Assembly (NCBI GenBank): GCA_963601185.1
Contig: CAVCEE010000009.1
Location: 1 to 64,000 of the forward strand
From: Limisoma sp963601185
GTDB lineage: Bacteria; Bacteroidota; Bacteroidia; Bacteroidales; Muribaculaceae
Length of the DNA: 64,000 nt
Direction of reading: 5' to 3'
Each line of letters opens with the position of its first letter. Within the stretch, counting starts at the first letter, position 1. Shown here one piece after another: positions 42,127-51,288 of the stretch. The notes beneath the pieces are model-generated. The model saw only the letters and a list, made by a program, of their open reading frames with translations. It was not told where the DNA came from and searched no databases. A program made the position numbers and the translations under genes.

Positions 42127-43167
42127 TTATTTTTTATTGTCTTTTAAATTCTGTATTTCTTTCTTCAGCGACCGGATGTCGGACAGCATCTCGCCCAAAC
42201 GGCGGCGATATGCGGCCTCGCGCATAAACTCGCGCGCCTCAACTGCCGGATAGCCCAACAGCACATTGCCGTCGCCGATTCGCGAGTGGAGTCCCGACTG
42301 CGCGCCCACCTGGTTGCGGTCGCCAATCTTGATGTGTCCAGCGATGCCCACCTGTCCGCCAATCATATTCTGCTTGCCGATTTTGGCAGAGCCGGCAATA
42401 CCAGTCTGCGCTGCGATAACGGTGTTTTCACCGATTTCCACGTTGTGCGCCACCTGGATAAGGTTGTCGAGTTTCACGCCCTGACCGACAAGCGTAGAGC
42501 CCATCGTAGCGCGGTCAACCGTGGTGTTTGAACCGATTTCCACATTGTCGGCGATAACCACATTGCCAATCTGCGCTATCTTCATATAACTACCGTCCTT
42601 CTGCGGAGCGAAACCGAAGCCGTCACTGCCGACAACAACGCCCGAATGGAGGATACAATTGCTGCCGATTACGCATCCGTGGTAAATCTTCACGCCCGGC
42701 ATCAGCACAGTGTTGTCGCCAACCGTAACGCCGTCACCCACATAGCACTGCGGATAGATTTTTACGTTTTTGCCTATTTTAGCACCTTTTCCCAAATAGG
42801 AGAACGCCCCCAGATAAAGACCTTCGGGCAATACCACGTCGTCAGCCACAAACACCGGTTGCTCTATGCCCACCTTCTCCGGCTCGGAAGCCTTGACCAA
42901 GTTGAGCAATGACGCGATAGTGGCGTACGGGTCATCGACCTTTACCAATGTAGGCTTCACTGGCTGCTCAGGTACAAAGTCCTTTCTTACCAGCAAGACA
43001 GAGGCTTGGGTCGAGTAGACGAAATGAGTATATTTAGGGTTAGCCAAAAAAGACAAAGAGCCTTCCTGTGCCTCTTCGATTTTAGAATATGTCGAGATTT
43101 TTACGGAGTCGTCTCCTTCAATCTCACCATTGACAATTGCTGCCAATTGCGCTGCTGTTATTTCCAT
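42127..43167 (-). CDS. lpxD: UDP-3-O-(3-hydroxyacyl)glucosamine N-acyltransferase
   Basis: Third lipid A enzyme: adds the N-linked hydroxyacyl chain. The 346-residue protein has an N-terminal uridine-binding domain (MEITAAQLAAIVNGEIEGD), a hexapeptide-repeat beta helix with catalytic histidine in IQVAHNVEIGENTVIAAQ, and a C-terminal helix. The frame is open to 43197, but the ATG at 43167 gives the standard N-terminus. First gene of the lipid A operon, with a -7 box at 43195-43202. Confidence 0.95.
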   Translation of the reverse strand: MEITAAQLAAIVNGEIEGDDSVKISTYSKIEEAQEGSLSFLANPKYTHFVYSTQASVLLVRKDFVPEQPVKPTLVKVDDPYATIASLLNLVKASEPEKVGIEQPVFVADDVVLPEGLYLGAFSYLGKGAKIGKNVKIYPQCYVGDGVTVGDNTVLMPGVKIYHGCVIGSNCILHSGVVVGSDGFGFAPQKDGSYMKIAQIGNVVIADNVEIGSNTTVDRATMGSTLVGQGVKLDNLIQVAHNVEIGENTVIAAQTGIAGSAKIGKQNMIGGQVGIAGHIKIGDRNQVGAQSGLHSRIGDGNVLLGYPAVEAREFMREAAYRRRLGEMLSDIRSLKKEIQNLKDNKK

Positions 43168-43194
43168 TAAAACTGTTTTACAATAACAAATGTG

Positions 43195-43202
43195 CAAATT
43201 TA
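43195..43202 (-). promoter_or_regulatory. -7 box before lpxD
   Basis: Minus-strand TAAATTTG matches TAnnTTTG, 28 bases before the ATG at 43167. No clear -33 element. Confidence 0.5.
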
Positions 43203-43316
43203 CTCATTTTTATCATTAATCTTAGATTTTCAAATGGATATTCTATGATTTGTGCACATTCGACCTCTTTTGTGCATTTTTTTGAGACAAGATTAAGCAA
43301 AGTCAGTTTTTTTGAT

Positions 43317-43324
43317 TAAATTTG
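43317..43324 (+). promoter_or_regulatory. -7 box before the serine palmitoyltransferase gene
   Basis: TAAATTTG matches TAnnTTTG and gives a leader of about 60 bases. No -33 element at normal spacing. The divergent gap 43203-43316 holds nothing else I can name. Confidence 0.5.
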
Positions 43325-43387
43325 CAACCTATATGTAAAGTTGCATATGGATAGTTTATATAAACAATAAAATTAACCCCATAAACT

Positions 43388-44575
43388 ATGAAGCTATTAC
43401 AGGCGAAATTGGCAAAATACGACGCTCCCCAAAAAGCCAAAGCGGCAGGGGTCTACCCTTATTTCCGCAAGATTGAAAGCGAGCAAGATACCGAGGTTCT
43501 CATCGACGGCAAGAAAGTGCTTATGTTCGGTTCAAACAGTTACCTCGGCCTCACCAATCACCCAAAAGTCATCGAAGCAGCAGTTGCTGCAACAAAGAAG
43601 TATGGCACAGGATGTGCCGGTTCACGATTCCTTAACGGCACTCTTGACATCCACGTTGCCTTGGAAAACAGATTGGCTAAATTCGTTGGCAAGGACGAAG
43701 CCATCATCTACTCAACAGGGTTTCAGGTAAACCTGGGTGTTGCATCCTGCTTGACTGGTCGTGAAGACTATATTCTTTGGGACGAACTCGACCACGCTTC
43801 CATCATTGAAGGTTGCCGTCTTTCTCCGACAAAGAAAATCAAATACAAGCACAACGATATGCAGAGCCTCGAAGAGAAACTGCAAATGTGCGACCCTGAC
43901 AAAATCAAGTTGATTATCACCGACGGCGTGTTCTCAATGGAAGGCGACGTTGCAAAATTGCCTCAGATTGTTGAGTTGGCGAAGAAATACAACGCAGCGG
44001 TATACGTTGACGAAGCACACGGCATCGGCGTGTTCGGCAATCAAGGACGCGGCACATGCGACCATTTCGGCGTAACCAAGGACGTTGACTTGATTATGGG
44101 CACATTCAGCAAATCGTTTGCAGCCCTCGGCGGTTTCATTGCTACCGACTCGGTTACAGCCAACTACCTCCGTCACAACTCTCGCTCATACATCTTCAGT
44201 GCAAGTATCACTCCTGCCTCAACAGCAGCGGTAAATGCAGCACTCGACATTATGGAAAGCGAGCCTGAGCGCATCGAGCACCTCTGGAAGGTTACCAACT
44301 ATGCACTCGACGGCTTCCGCAACATCGGCTGCGAGATTGGTCACACTTCAACACCAATCATTCCGTTGTTCATCCGCGACAACGACAAGACATTCGCCGT
44401 TACACGCGACTTGCTTGAGGAAGGCATCTTCGTCAACCCTGTCGTTTCGCCGGCAGTACCTTCGCAGGACACTCTCATCCGCTTCAGCCTGATGGCTACT
44501 CACACCATCGAGCAGGTTGACCGTGCTCTCGAAAGCATCCAGAAAGTATTCAAGAAATACGATATCATCAAATAA
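43388..44575 (+). CDS. spt: Serine palmitoyltransferase (alpha-oxoamine synthase family)
   Basis: PLP enzyme predicted to condense serine with a fatty acyl-CoA, the first step of sphingolipid synthesis. The 395-residue protein has GVYPYFRKIESEQDT at its N-terminus, FGSNSYLGLTNHP, GTGCAGSRFLNGTLDIH, VDEAHGIGVFG, and the PLP lysine in MGTFSKSFAALGG. The N-terminal and GSRFLNGT segments match the Bacteroides serine palmitoyltransferase as I recall it. The paralogues KBL (glycine C-acetyltransferase) and BioF share the fold and cannot be fully ruled out, but no threonine dehydrogenase or biotin genes are nearby. Confidence 0.86.
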   Translation: MKLLQAKLAKYDAPQKAKAAGVYPYFRKIESEQDTEVLIDGKKVLMFGSNSYLGLTNHPKVIEAAVAATKKYGTGCAGSRFLNGTLDIHVALENRLAKFVGKDEAIIYSTGFQVNLGVASCLTGREDYILWDELDHASIIEGCRLSPTKKIKYKHNDMQSLEEKLQMCDPDKIKLIITDGVFSMEGDVAKLPQIVELAKKYNAAVYVDEAHGIGVFGNQGRGTCDHFGVTKDVDLIMGTFSKSFAALGGFIATDSVTANYLRHNSRSYIFSASITPASTAAVNAALDIMESEPERIEHLWKVTNYALDGFRNIGCEIGHTSTPIIPLFIRDNDKTFAVTRDLLEEGIFVNPVVSPAVPSQDTLIRFSLMATHTIEQVDRALESIQKVFKKYDIIK

Positions 44576-44590
44576 GCACCGACTGCTTAT

Positions 44591-44633
44591 AACGAAAAGA
44601 GGCGAAATCCATTGGACTTCGCCTCTTTTCGTT
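44591..44633. terminator. Bidirectional terminator between spt and trxA
   Basis: AACGAAAAGAGGCGAA (44591-44606) pairs perfectly with TTCGCCTCTTTTCGTT (44618-44633), with partial inner TCC/GGA pairing. It serves the convergent spt and dnaE-trxA transcripts. Confidence 0.92.
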
Positions 44634-44652
44634 TCTCGATGTTACCGCACAA

Positions 44653-44967
44653 CTACTTGTTAGCCTCAATTAAGGCAACAAGTTGATCTTTCTTTACAGT
44701 GCCCGACTTGCGTGCAATTTCCTTGCCGTCCTTCACGAAAACGATTGTCGGGATTGCCATAATGCCAAACTTGGCAGCAACCTCAACATTTTCCTCCACA
44801 TCGCATTTGCGCACGTCGACAACGCCGTCGTATTCCGCAGCCAACTCGTCGACAACAGGCGACATCTTCTTGCATGGACCGCACCATTCCGCCCAAAAAT
44901 CGATAACAATCAGATTCTTTTGAGCAAGCAGTTGCTCCATTTCATTGTCGGTAAATTCTTTTGCCAT
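44653..44967 (-). CDS. trxA: Thioredoxin
   Basis: Cytoplasmic disulfide reductant of 104 residues. The active site WAEWCGPCKK is intact, with the cis-proline in MAIPTIVFVKDG. It follows dnaE by 23 bases on the same strand and ends at the shared terminator. Confidence 0.96.
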   Translation of the reverse strand: MAKEFTDNEMEQLLAQKNLIVIDFWAEWCGPCKKMSPVVDELAAEYDGVVDVRKCDVEENVEVAAKFGIMAIPTIVFVKDGKEIARKSGTVKKDQLVALIEANK

Positions 44968-44990
44968 AATTTCTTTATTTCAGTTTTTGA

Positions 44991-47900
44991 TTAATTTTTC
45001 TTGTCTCTTGATATTTCATACTTAATGCCAAGGTCGTCCAACTGCATAATCAAGTTCTTGGTAAGATGCAGTTTTCGCTCCGATGCCATTGAGAAAGCAC
45101 GGTTGTGATGCTCGTTCATAATTGAGATGCTCAACGGAGTGGCATCGTCGTCTTTCACCAGATTCTCATCGAGAAGCGTCGTCAACGAATCCGTTTCCAA
45201 ATCCTTCTCCGTCACATTCAAAGTGATTCCCTTGATTACACGTCCGTGGATTTCGTCGAGCAACTGCACATTCTTGATTGTCAGGTACGACTTGTCATTG
45301 TACTTGCCTTTGCGGTAGCCGTAGGTCACGAGTATAGCATTGCCCTTTATTCCGTACTTGTTGTAGTTGATGTAGTCTTGATCGAACAGACGGATTTCCG
45401 CCGAGCCTGTGTAGTCCTCTATTTTGATGATGCCGAACTGTGTGCCGCGCTTCGATGTCAGGTTTTTCACCTCAACAACAAGTCCACCGACTGTATATTC
45501 CGCATCCGGGTTCTGCTCCTCCGAGCCGAAGTCTTTCGCCTTAACCGAGCAACCGAAAGTCAACTCCAGATAATAGTTGTCCAACGGATGAGCCGACAAG
45601 TACATACCTACAAGTTCTTTTTCGTAGTTCAGACGCTCGATGTCAGGCCACAATTCGCGGCAAGGCATTTCCGGCTTCGCCGTCTCGATTTCCTCGCAGT
45701 CGCCAAACAGGGAATTGACCTGGTTGGCCTTGCTCGTCTGATACATCTGCCCGTAGCGTATCAAAGCCTCGCTGAACGACGGGTTGGAGTCGTCGGCCTT
45801 GAAATCTTCGCGCCTTACGCCCTCAAAGCAGTCAAACGCGCCCGAAAGAGCCAAGTTGTCGAGCACCTTTCGGTTGCACATACTGAGGTTGATGCGCTCC
45901 ACAAGATCGAAAATCGACTTGAACTCGCCATGAGCAGCGCGCTCGTCGAGAATTGCCTGCACAGCATTGACACCTACGCCCTTTATTCCGGCAAGTCCGA
46001 AACGGATCTCGCCGGCTTTGTTCACGCTGAACTTAGCGCGACTTTCATTTACGTCCGGACCTTTCACCTTGACTTTCATCGCCTTGCACTCGTCCATAAA
46101 CTTGGTCATCTTGGTGATGTCGTTCAGGTTGCGGCTAAGCACGGCAGCCATATATTCCGGCGGATAGTTTGCCTTGAGATATGCCGTTTGGAAAGCCACC
46201 CAACTGTAGCAGGTGGCGTGGCTCTTGTTGAATGCATACGATGCAAACTTCTCCCAGTCTGCCCAAATCTTCTCAAGCACCTTTTCTTCATAACCGTTTG
46301 CCTTTCCGCCGTTGATAAACAACGGTTTCAGTTCAGCCAGTTTGGCGAAGATTTTCTTACCCATCGCCTTGCGCAGACCGTCGGACTGACCGCGCGTGAA
46401 GTTAGCCAACAAGCGAGACAGAAGCATGACCTGCTCCTGATAAACCGTAATGCCATAGGTGTCCTTCAAATACTTCTCCATCACGGGGATATCGTATTCA
46501 ATCGGTTCAATTCCCTTCTTTCGGGCGATGAACTGAGGGATATACTCCATTGGTCCCGGACGGTAGAGGGCATTCATGGCAATCAAGTCCTCGAATGTTG
46601 ACGGATGAAGTTCGCGGAGATACTTCTGCATACCGGTCGATTCAAATTGGAACGTGCCGGTAGTGCGTCCCTCGCAATAAAGTTCGTAGGTCTTTGGGTC
46701 GTCGATAGGGATATTGTCGATGTCCACCTCTATGCCCCATCGCTCTTTGATATTGCTTAATGCTTCCTGAATGATTGAAAGAGTTTTCAATCCCAAGAAG
46801 TCCATCTTAATCAAGCCGGTAGACTCGATTACCGAGCCTTCATATTGGGTGACGAGCACCTTTTCGCCGTCCTTGTCGGTAGCCGTAGCGACAGGCACCC
46901 AGTCGGTGATGTCGTCGCGACCGATAATCACACCGCAGGCATGCACGCCAGTGTTGCGCACGTTGCCTTCAAGTGCCAACGCATACTTCAGCGTTTCCCT
47001 TACCATCGGCTCGCCGTAACTCAACTCGTGTTGCAGTTCCGGCACATACTGATAGCAGTTTTTCAGATTGACTTTCGGGGCTTTGCCGTCGACCTCAGGC
47101 AACTTGTCGGGAATCAGTTTGGTAAGACGGTCGCTCTCCGACAGAGGCAACCGGGTGACACGCGCCACGTCCTTGATAGCCGACTTTGCCGCCATCGTGC
47201 CATAGGTGATGATATGCGCCACCTTTTCTGCGCCATACTTTGCCGTTACATACCTCAACACCTCCGCACGGCCATCGTCATCGAAGTCGATATCGATATC
47301 AGGCAAAGATATACGGTCCGGGTTAAGGAAACGTTCAAACAGCAAGTCGTACTTGATAGGGTCAATCTGCGTGATGCCCAAGCAATACGCCACAGCAGAT
47401 CCGGCGGCAGAGCCACGACCCGGTCCTACCGACACGCCAATTTTGCGCGCCGCGCCAATGAAGTCCTGCACAATAAGGAAGTAGCCAGGGAAACCCATAT
47501 TCTTGATTGTCTCAAGTTCGAAGTCGATACGCTCACGTTGCTCCTCCGTCAAGTCCTTGCCCCAACGCTTTTCGGCACCCACATACACCAGATGCCGCAG
47601 ATAATCGTTGTTGTCGACAAACCCCTCTGGCAGAGGGAAGTTCGGCAAAATAGGGTCGTGGTTGATGGAGTAACGCTCCACCTTGCTCAGCACCTCAAGC
47701 GTGTTTGACAACGCATCCGGCACATCGGCAAACAGTTCGTTCATCTCCTCCTGCGTCTTCATCCATTCCTGCTTGGTGTAGAGCATTCGCTTCTCGTCGT
47801 CGAGATATGTAGCCGTCGACACGCAGATTAATCGGTCGTGCGCCTCGGCATCCTCCTCGTTGACGAAATGCACGTCGTTGGTGCAGACAAGTTTGATGTT

Positions 47901-48641
47901 GTGCTTCTGCGCCATCTCAATGAGCACCTTGTTCACCTCCTGCTGGAGCGGATATGCCTCATGGTTGGCACGCGGCACGGTAGCCTTGTGTCGCTGGAGT
48001 TCGAGATAATAGTCATCGCCAAACAGTTCCTTAAACCAAAGAATAGCCTTCTCCGCCTCATCGATGCGCCCTGCCGTAATCAGTTTGGGCACCTCGCCAC
48101 CGAGACACGCTGAACATACAATCAAGTCTTCGTGATACAGTTTCAGTTGAGCCTTGTCGGTGCGCGGATGGAAATAATAGCCGTCGGTCCAGGCATTCGA
48201 CACCAGTTTGATTAGGTTATGGTAGCCGTGCTCGTTTTTGGCAAGCACAATCAGGTGATAACCCTTGTCCTGCTTGTCACCGCGATCCTTCATATCGTTT
48301 TTGGCGACATACATCTCGCAGCCGATAATCGGCACAAAAATCTTGCTTTGCGCCTCAGCCAACGCCTTTTCGGCTTCAGCCATAGCCTCACTGTCAACCG
48401 TCTCAGCCTCCTTCAGTTCGGCAATCTGCTTCTTCAGTTGCTTGATTTCGCCGTCAGCATCGGAATTTTTCTTCTTCACATAGTCTGTGAGTTCCTTGAT
48501 GCCAAACATATTGCCGTGGTCGGTCAGCGCAATGCCGCGCATTCCGTTGGCAATGGCCTTGTCGACCAGAGCCTTTACCGATGCCTGACCGTCGAGGACC
48601 GAATATTGTGAGTGGACGTGTAGATGTACGAATGGTTGCAT
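44991..48641 (-). CDS. dnaE: DNA polymerase III alpha subunit
   Basis: Replicative polymerase of 1216 residues. It has the N-terminal PHP domain (HLHVHSQYSVLDG, ALTDHGNMFG), the family C polymerase core (GPGRGSAAGSAVAYCLG, and PDIDIDFDDDGR with the catalytic aspartates), helix-hairpin-helix sequence near GIKGVGVNAVQAIL and an OB fold near the C-terminus. A charged coiled-coil-like insert (about 60-95) lies inside the PHP domain. There is no exonuclease domain, so it is the DnaE and not the PolC type. Expected to be co-transcribed with trxA. Confidence 0.97.
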   Translation of the reverse strand: MQPFVHLHVHSQYSVLDGQASVKALVDKAIANGMRGIALTDHGNMFGIKELTDYVKKKNSDADGEIKQLKKQIAELKEAETVDSEAMAEAEKALAEAQSKIFVPIIGCEMYVAKNDMKDRGDKQDKGYHLIVLAKNEHGYHNLIKLVSNAWTDGYYFHPRTDKAQLKLYHEDLIVCSACLGGEVPKLITAGRIDEAEKAILWFKELFGDDYYLELQRHKATVPRANHEAYPLQQEVNKVLIEMAQKHNIKLVCTNDVHFVNEEDAEAHDRLICVSTATYLDDEKRMLYTKQEWMKTQEEMNELFADVPDALSNTLEVLSKVERYSINHDPILPNFPLPEGFVDNNDYLRHLVYVGAEKRWGKDLTEEQRERIDFELETIKNMGFPGYFLIVQDFIGAARKIGVSVGPGRGSAAGSAVAYCLGITQIDPIKYDLLFERFLNPDRISLPDIDIDFDDDGRAEVLRYVTAKYGAEKVAHIITYGTMAAKSAIKDVARVTRLPLSESDRLTKLIPDKLPEVDGKAPKVNLKNCYQYVPELQHELSYGEPMVRETLKYALALEGNVRNTGVHACGVIIGRDDITDWVPVATATDKDGEKVLVTQYEGSVIESTGLIKMDFLGLKTLSIIQEALSNIKERWGIEVDIDNIPIDDPKTYELYCEGRTTGTFQFESTGMQKYLRELHPSTFEDLIAMNALYRPGPMEYIPQFIARKKGIEPIEYDIPVMEKYLKDTYGITVYQEQVMLLSRLLANFTRGQSDGLRKAMGKKIFAKLAELKPLFINGGKANGYEEKVLEKIWADWEKFASYAFNKSHATCYSWVAFQTAYLKANYPPEYMAAVLSRNLNDITKMTKFMDECKAMKVKVKGPDVNESRAKFSVNKAGEIRFGLAGIKGVGVNAVQAILDERAAHGEFKSIFDLVERINLSMCNRKVLDNLALSGAFDCFEGVRREDFKADDSNPSFSEALIRYGQMYQTSKANQVNSLFGDCEEIETAKPEMPCRELWPDIERLNYEKELVGMYLSAHPLDNYYLELTFGCSVKAKDFGSEEQNPDAEYTVGGLVVEVKNLTSKRGTQFGIIKIEDYTGSAEIRLFDQDYINYNKYGIKGNAILVTYGYRKGKYNDKSYLTIKNVQLLDEIHGRVIKGITLNVTEKDLETDSLTTLLDENLVKDDDATPLSISIMNEHHNRAFSMASERKLHLTKNLIMQLDDLGIKYEISRDKKN

Positions 48642-48825
48642 ATTGTTCTATTTGGAAGTGTAAAGGTAGTAATTCAAATCGGCATAGTAAACACCCCCGC
48701 ACCCCTTATTCGGATTTTAACCTTTGTTTAGTCGCTTGCGCCAACCCCAAAATCAGCGTGCCGACAGTGATTGATTATGCATAAGTACAATATATTTTGT
48801 ATTTTCGCATAAAATTTGAAATATT

Positions 48826-51288
48826 GTGATTTATCCGCAGAATTTAGAGTCAAAAATCGGTTTTGACATCGTCAGAAACATCCTGGCGTCAAAGTGCAGC
48901 AATCCCTTGGGCAAAGGCGAATGCGAGGCTATGGCTTTTTCCAACAATTACCGGCAAGTTGTCAAACTGCTGACCGAGACCAACGAATATCTTTCCATCA
49001 TCAAGTCGACCAACGACTTTCCAAACGGCCCGGTCTACGACCTTAGAGAATCGCTCCTGAGAATCAAAGCCGCAGGCTCTTTCCTCACGGAAGGAGAACT
49101 CTTCCAGTTGGGAAAGACAATAAATTCTGCCGCAGAAATCTGCAACTATTTCAATGACGACAAGAGTGCGGCATATCCTTCACTGAAATCGATTGCCGAC
49201 TGCCTTATGTGCTTCCCAGAGATTGCACGCCACATTGACTCGATTCTCGACAAATTCGGCAACGTAAAGGACAATGCGTCGCCAGAACTCTTTGAACTCC
49301 GACGGAAGTTGTTTTCCGTTTCGAGCAGCGTCAACGGCATGATGCAGCGCGTGATTTCGCGATACAAGCAGAGCGGTATGCTCGACAAGGACTGCACACC
49401 GTCAATTCGCGACGGACGACTTGTAATCCCCGTAGCACCGATGCACAAACGCGCTGTGAAAGGTATCGTGCACGACGAGTCAGCCACCGGCAAGACCTAC
49501 TTCATCGAGCCGGAAGAAATCGTCGAGGCAAACAACCAAATACGCGAACTGGAGGCAGACATCCACAAAGAGATTGTGCGCATTCTAATAATGGCGTCCG
49601 ACATTATCCGCCCTCACCTCTCCGACCTTGCGGCATTCTACCAAACCATCGGCATCTTCGATTTCATCCGAGCAAAGGCACTGTTTGCCGACGAGATTGA
49701 CGCAACGATGCCAAGCATCTCGCACGGACAGGAGATTGAATGGTACAACGCCATCCACCCGGTGCTCTTCATCACACTCAACAAAGTCGGGAAAAAGGTT
49801 GTTCCGCTCAGCATCAAGTTGGACAACACCAACCACATATTGCTCATTTCCGGACCTAATGCCGGCGGAAAATCGGTATGTCTCAAAACGGTAGGCATTG
49901 TGCAGTATATGCTCCAATGCGGCGTGCTGCCACCAGTCTATTCCAATTCCCATTTTGGCATCTTCGACAACATCTTCATCGACATCGGCGACGAGCAGTC
50001 GATTGAAAACGAACTCAGCACCTACAGTTCTCACCTGTCGAACATGAACTACTTCATGCGCCACTCCAATGCGTCTACCCTCCTACTCATTGACGAGTTT
50101 GGCGGCGGCACAGAGCCTCAAATCGGCGGTGCTATGGCACAAGCCATACTGAAGCAACTCAACGAGTCTGGTGCATTCGGTGTTATCACGACCCACTATC
50201 AGAACCTAAAGAACTATGCCAACGAGACTGACGGTATAATCAACGGTGCGATGCTCTACGACCGCAACCTGATGCAACCGCTGTTCCAGTTGTCGATAGG
50301 CACTCCGGGCAGTTCGTTTGCCATTGAGATTGCACGGAAGATTGGCATTCCGGGCGAGGTGATTTCGTATGCGGAGGAACTCGTGGGCTCGGAATACATC
50401 AATATGGACAAATATCTGCTTGACATTGCCCGCGACCGCCGCTACTGGCAGAACAAGCGACAAGACATACGCCTGCAGCGCAAGAAACTTGACGAGTTGG
50501 TAGAGAAATACGACAACAACATAAAGAAACTCATCACCGACCGCCAGTTGATTCTTAAGGAAGCAAAATCGGAAGCCAAGGAGATTTTGTCAAACAGCAA
50601 TGCCTCTATCGAGAATGCCATCCACGAAATCAAAAAGGCGCAAGCGGAAAAGGAACGCACCAAGGAGGTGCGCCGGCAGATTGAGGAACTGAAGCATCGC
50701 CTGACGGAGGACGGCGGCAACGACGCTACCGACAACCGGCTCAAAGAGCTGTCGGCAAAACTGAACCGCCACAAGAAAAACAAGCAGGACAAATCGCAGC
50801 CTAAGCCTGTTGAGGTGAAAGAGACGTTTGAGGTCGGCGACACAGTGACAATCGACGGAAGCAATTCGGTGGGCGTAATCGCCGCAATCGAGGGTAAAAA
50901 CGCACTTGTAACGATGGGCATCTTCAAGTCGAAAGTGCCGTTGGACAAACTGAAGAAGACTCTCCGCAAGGCTACCGCCTCGCAGCAGAAATCATCGTTT
51001 GTTTCCGCAGCAACGTCCGACAATATCCGCAGCAAGCAACTCGAATTCAAGCAGGAGATTGACGTGCGTGGCATGCGTGCCGACGAAGCAATCCAGTCGG
51101 TGTCCTACTTCATCGACGATGCGGTGCAGTTCAATATCAAGCAGGTACGCATACTTCACGGCACCGGTTACGGCATACTACGTCAACGGATTCGCGAATA
51201 TCTCAACACGTTGAACGATGTCAAGTCGTTCCGCGACGAACACGTGCAGTTTGGCGGCGCAGGAATCACCGTCGTTGAACTGAATTAG
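48826..51288 (+). CDS. mutS2: MutS2 family ATPase with Smr domain
   Basis: An 820-residue MutS2 protein. The ATPase carries Walker A GPNAGGKSVCLKT and LLIDEFGGGTEPQIGG. A long charged coiled coil (about 520-650) follows, and the C-terminal Smr nuclease-like domain has IDVRGMRADEA and ILHGTGYGILR. Family members act on branched DNA or on collided ribosomes; which role applies here is unknown. The start is GTG: it gives the N-terminus expected for the family (MIYPQNLESKIGFD), and no in-frame ATG fits. Its 3' end overlaps the convergent patatin gene by 4 bases. Confidence 0.93.
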   Translation: MIYPQNLESKIGFDIVRNILASKCSNPLGKGECEAMAFSNNYRQVVKLLTETNEYLSIIKSTNDFPNGPVYDLRESLLRIKAAGSFLTEGELFQLGKTINSAAEICNYFNDDKSAAYPSLKSIADCLMCFPEIARHIDSILDKFGNVKDNASPELFELRRKLFSVSSSVNGMMQRVISRYKQSGMLDKDCTPSIRDGRLVIPVAPMHKRAVKGIVHDESATGKTYFIEPEEIVEANNQIRELEADIHKEIVRILIMASDIIRPHLSDLAAFYQTIGIFDFIRAKALFADEIDATMPSISHGQEIEWYNAIHPVLFITLNKVGKKVVPLSIKLDNTNHILLISGPNAGGKSVCLKTVGIVQYMLQCGVLPPVYSNSHFGIFDNIFIDIGDEQSIENELSTYSSHLSNMNYFMRHSNASTLLLIDEFGGGTEPQIGGAMAQAILKQLNESGAFGVITTHYQNLKNYANETDGIINGAMLYDRNLMQPLFQLSIGTPGSSFAIEIARKIGIPGEVISYAEELVGSEYINMDKYLLDIARDRRYWQNKRQDIRLQRKKLDELVEKYDNNIKKLITDRQLILKEAKSEAKEILSNSNASIENAIHEIKKAQAEKERTKEVRRQIEELKHRLTEDGGNDATDNRLKELSAKLNRHKKNKQDKSQPKPVEVKETFEVGDTVTIDGSNSVGVIAAIEGKNALVTMGIFKSKVPLDKLKKTLRKATASQQKSSFVSAATSDNIRSKQLEFKQEIDVRGMRADEAIQSVSYFIDDAVQFNIKQVRILHGTGYGILRQRIREYLNTLNDVKSFRDEHVQFGGAGITVVELN

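Noticed and set aside
45246..46601. Long open frame (451 codons) on the plus strand
   Set aside because: It is antisense to dnaE, has no recognisable motif, and is explained by the codon bias of the real gene on the other strand.
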